From contig DBCX01000049.1 in NCBI GenBank assembly GCA_002293275.1, positions 6,072 through 13,279 on the forward strand: a stretch of DNA of 7,208 nucleotides. The letters are read 5' to 3'. The position numbers and the translations under genes were made by a program. Source of the stretch: Cyanobacteria bacterium UBA947 (GTDB lineage: Bacteria > Cyanobacteriota > Vampirovibrionia > Gastranaerophilales > Gastranaerophilaceae). The notes beneath the pieces were generated by a model. The model was given only the letters and a program-made list of their open reading frames with translations, ran no database searches and was not told where the DNA came from. This document shows, piece by piece, positions 5,369-7,208 of this stretch (positions are counted from its first letter, which is position 1; every line of letters begins with the position of its first letter).

Positions 5369-5962
5369 ATGGTTGACGCAATTGGTGCAGAACGGGTAAA
5401 TAAACTAAGAGAATTGGAGCTGCAAAAGCAGATGCAGCAGCAGCAAGCACAAAAAGCTGCGCAGCAAAAAGAAGGTGAGGCTGCGCCGGTACCAAAGGGT
5501 GTGCAGGAGGTATCGCAGGCAATGGCGGCGTCGCAGAACGATGCGGTGCAGTATCAAGCGCAGCCGGGCAGCGCAGAGGCGCTCACCGCGCAGCCAAACC
5601 AGATGCAAACCAATGTTGTTGCGGTTCAAGAGGCCGATGAGATAATGAAAAACGAAGAATTGAAAACGCAAGATAAGACGATTAGAGCGGAAGAGCCGCA
5701 AGAAGAGTCAATTGTTGCGCCGGAAGCACCGCCGGAAGTCGGCGCGGTGAAAACCGAGGACACAACAGGCGATGTCAAAGAAAAAACTCCGGAAAGCCCT
5801 GCCAGCCAGGCAGCACCGCCGAAAGCGCCGGCAAAACCTGATGCGCCGGAAACCAAAGAGGAAGAACGCATAAAAGATCCGGGCAAAGCCGAGGCCAATA
5901 TCAGTGCGGATGCGCAGGAGCTGCTAAGACGCAAAGAGCGCAAAGGCATACCGCCGCAGTAA
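5369..5962 (+). CDS. Q/A/P/E-rich, probably disordered protein of unknown function
   Basis: A 197-residue hydrophilic protein with no predicted membrane segment, signal peptide or recognised domain. Residues 1-40 form a likely charged helix with a glutamine run (LQKQMQQQQAQKAAQQK). Residues 45-90 are rich in A, Q and V. Residues 90-180 are rich in E, P, K and A (PEAPPEVGAVKTEDTT, then APPKAPAKPDAPETKEEER). The C-terminus returns to a possible helix (ANISADAQELLRRKERKGIP). The only visible structure is helical ends around a disordered linker, as in some scaffold or adaptor proteins. The start is supported by AGGAG 8 nt upstream and a good promoter, and the gene ends at a strong terminator. Low complexity makes homology searches unreliable. 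It is a single-gene unit, convergent with the SIS-protein gene. Confidence 0.78.
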   Translation: MVDAIGAERVNKLRELELQKQMQQQQAQKAAQQKEGEAAPVPKGVQEVSQAMAASQNDAVQYQAQPGSAEALTAQPNQMQTNVVAVQEADEIMKNEELKTQDKTIRAEEPQEESIVAPEAPPEVGAVKTEDTTGDVKEKTPESPASQAAPPKAPAKPDAPETKEEERIKDPGKAEANISADAQELLRRKERKGIPPQ

Positions 5963-5969
5963 TATTTAA

Positions 5970-5995
5970 AAAACAGGGCCGAGAGGCCCTGTTTT
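5970..5995. terminator. Bidirectional terminator between convergent genes
   Basis: AAAACAGGGCC (5970-5980) and GGCCCTGTTTT (5985-5995) form an 11-bp stem closed by a GAGA tetraloop of GNRA type. It lies 7 nt after the Q/A/P/E-rich gene and 5 nt after the stop of the minus-strand SIS gene, so it should end both transcripts. Confidence 0.92.
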
Positions 5996-6000
5996 ATTTG

Positions 6001-7065
6001 TTATACAACCACTTTTACCAGCCCGTTTGGCATATCAACGTTCCGGCCGAGCTTTGTTGCGATTTCCAGCGCAAGCAGCTGCGCGATAACTGTCACGCAA
6101 AACGCTTTTACTATCTGGCTTTCGCACGATATGTTCAGGTTGAACTTTGTTTTCACCTGCGGGTTTGCGTTACCGATGAGTACGAGGTTTGTTTCGTAAT
6201 CAGCGAAAATTTTGTTGAGGTTTTTTATCGCCTGGTGTTTCAAATCACCTGTTTCAACGCAGATGAGCGGAATTTTTTTGTTGTTGAGCACCGCGACGTG
6301 GCCGTGCATAAATTCGCCCAAAATTGCGGCGTTGGCGTTGATGTAAGAGGTTTCACGGACTTTCAGCGCGGTTTCCTTCGCGATTGCGTAGGATGTACCT
6401 TCGGCTGATACTGCGATACTTTCGGATTTTGCAAGGAACAGCGCCGCCTCTTTGATTTCAGGCCGCAGCGCAAGCGTGGCATTGAGTTTTTCCGGCAGGG
6501 TTTCTATCTGGTCCAGATAAGGATTGATGTCAACATCGTTTATTGCTGCGTATTTGAACGCGAGCAGGGCCATGCACAGCAGCTGCGCGGTGAAGGTTTT
6601 TGTTGCGGCGACGGATTTTTCCTCACCTGCGAGCAGGTTGATTTTGTAATCCGCTGATTTCCAGATGCTTGAATCCTTTTTATTAGTCACAGCAAGGGTT
6701 TTCAGGCCGTATTCTTTGACGCGTGCCATCGCCTGATTTGTGTCGGTTGTTTCGCCGGATTGGGTTATGAAAACGTACAAAACATCGTCACTGTGTGCGA
6801 TTTCAGGTTGGAGCAAAAACTCGCTTGAATAAATCGCGCGCGCTTGAAGGTGTGCGACGCTTCCGAGCAAATCCGCCCCGAACCACGCACTGTGGTAGGA
6901 CGAGCCGCTTGCCACGATAACGATTTGGTTGATACCTTTTGGCACCTCAAAGTCAATCCAGCCGTTCTCGCGGATATAGGTGTTCAAAATCGTGCGCATC
7001 GTGTGCGGCTGCTCATAAGCTTCTTTTTCCATTTCAGATGTTTCTTGTTGTTTTCTGAGTATCAT
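6001..7065 (-). CDS. Stand-alone GlmS-like double-SIS protein (glucosamine-6-phosphate synthase/deaminase type)
   Basis: A 354-residue cytosolic protein matching the isomerase half of GlmS. It begins with a linker typical of GlmS (MEKEAYEQP, 12-20), then SIS domain 1 (about 45-175) with ASGSSYHS (52-59) and TQSGETTDT (101-109), the sugar-phosphate binding segments. SIS domain 2 (about 205-335) has LKVRETSYINANAAILGEF (234-252) and HGHVA. From memory of E. coli GlmS, K235, E238 and H254 match its K485, E488 and H504, and K351 near the end matches K603. The N-terminal glutaminase domain is absent, and gatB lies directly upstream, so the gene is not split. It may use free ammonia or work in the deaminase direction, as proposed for GlmD/NagB-II enzymes. 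AAGGAG lies 5 nt before the ATG, inside gatB, and the start overlaps the gatB stop by 4 nt (ATGA). Confidence 0.85.
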   Translation of the reverse strand: MILRKQQETSEMEKEAYEQPHTMRTILNTYIRENGWIDFEVPKGINQIVIVASGSSYHSAWFGADLLGSVAHLQARAIYSSEFLLQPEIAHSDDVLYVFITQSGETTDTNQAMARVKEYGLKTLAVTNKKDSSIWKSADYKINLLAGEEKSVAATKTFTAQLLCMALLAFKYAAINDVDINPYLDQIETLPEKLNATLALRPEIKEAALFLAKSESIAVSAEGTSYAIAKETALKVRETSYINANAAILGEFMHGHVAVLNNKKIPLICVETGDLKHQAIKNLNKIFADYETNLVLIGNANPQVKTKFNLNISCESQIVKAFCVTVIAQLLALEIATKLGRNVDMPNGLVKVVV

Positions 7066-7208
7066 AGCATCTCCTTTAATATTTCATTAATTGTCTGCGG
7101 GTTGGCGCGGCCTTGAGTTTGTTTCATAACCTGCCCGACGAAGAACCCGAAAAGCTGTGTCTTGCCTGACTTGTAGGCAGCAACTTGTTCAGGGTTTTCG
7201 GCAACTAT
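7062..7208 (-). CDS. gatB: Aspartyl/glutamyl-tRNA amidotransferase subunit B, C-terminal end (runs off the right edge)
   Basis: The last 48 codons of a minus-strand gene entering from the right edge. The sequence includes NPEQVAAYKSGKTQLFGFFV, then GQVMKQTQGRANPQTINEIL and the end KEML. This is the characteristic C-terminus of the GatB YqeY-like tail domain (N-P-x-x-V-x-x-Y-x-x-G-K, then F-F-V-G-Q-V-M-K-x-T-x-G-x-A-N-P). In the GatCAB complex GatB binds the mischarged Asp-tRNA(Asn) or Glu-tRNA(Gln) and activates it for amidation with ammonia from GatA. The stop TGA at 7062-7064 overlaps the ATG of the SIS gene, so the two are probably co-transcribed and translationally coupled. Confidence 0.93.
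   Translation of the reverse strand: MVAENPEQVAAYKSGKTQLFGFFVGQVMKQTQGRANPQTINEILKEML

Noticed and set aside
5405..5949. Minus-strand frames opposite the Q/A/P/E-rich gene
   Set aside because: They are leucine/arginine- and serine/alanine-rich mirror images of a low-complexity coding region, without start signals.

Overview
The window looks like chromosomal DNA from a bacterium of moderate GC content, with compact genes, AT-rich intergenic stretches and good intrinsic terminators. The mix of soluble PAS/GAF-type histidine kinase, PBS-lyase-type HEAT repeats, a tandem WYL regulator pair, grpE and gatB would suit an uncultured gut lineage such as the Gastranaerophilales (Vampirovibrionia, Cyanobacteriota). 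This is only an impression from protein style: no taxonomic marker can be tested here. I see no insertion sequence, CRISPR array, tRNA, rRNA or phage gene.

Layout. (1) Positions 1-2033, minus strand: a WYL-domain regulator gene overlaps a second WYL-domain regulator gene by 8 nt, and these are followed by the first 50 codons of grpE, which runs off the left edge and has its own promoter and Shine-Dalgarno sequence. (2) Positions 2034-2369: a divergent intergenic region with short repeats and palindromes and a strong terminator that serves no visible gene, so it may hold a small RNA or an attenuated leader. (3) Positions 2370-3821, plus strand: a cytosolic orphan histidine kinase whose start lacks a Shine-Dalgarno sequence. 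(4) Positions 3822-4896, plus strand: a clear promoter, a leader of about 165 nt and a HEAT-repeat protein, closed by a terminator. (5) Positions 5009-5182, minus strand: a 57-residue small protein with a good ribosome binding site. (6) Positions 5369-5962, plus strand: a Q/A/P/E-rich, probably disordered 197-residue protein with its own promoter and a bidirectional terminator. (7) Positions 6001-7208, minus strand: the C-terminal end of gatB, joined by an ATGA overlap to a stand-alone GlmS-like double-SIS protein that keeps the isomerase residues and lacks the glutaminase domain.

How the genes fit together. The left half is regulatory: a co-translated WYL pair next to a heat-shock co-chaperone gene, and a divergently transcribed sensor kinase. 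The centre encodes two small or low-complexity proteins of unknown role and a scaffold-like HEAT protein. The right end is core metabolism (tRNA-dependent amidation and amino-sugar phosphate chemistry). I found no convincing complete novel system. The best leads are the 57-aa gene, the unexplained terminator at 2298-2341, the apparently leaderless starts of the two divergent regulatory genes, and the WYL pair beside grpE.
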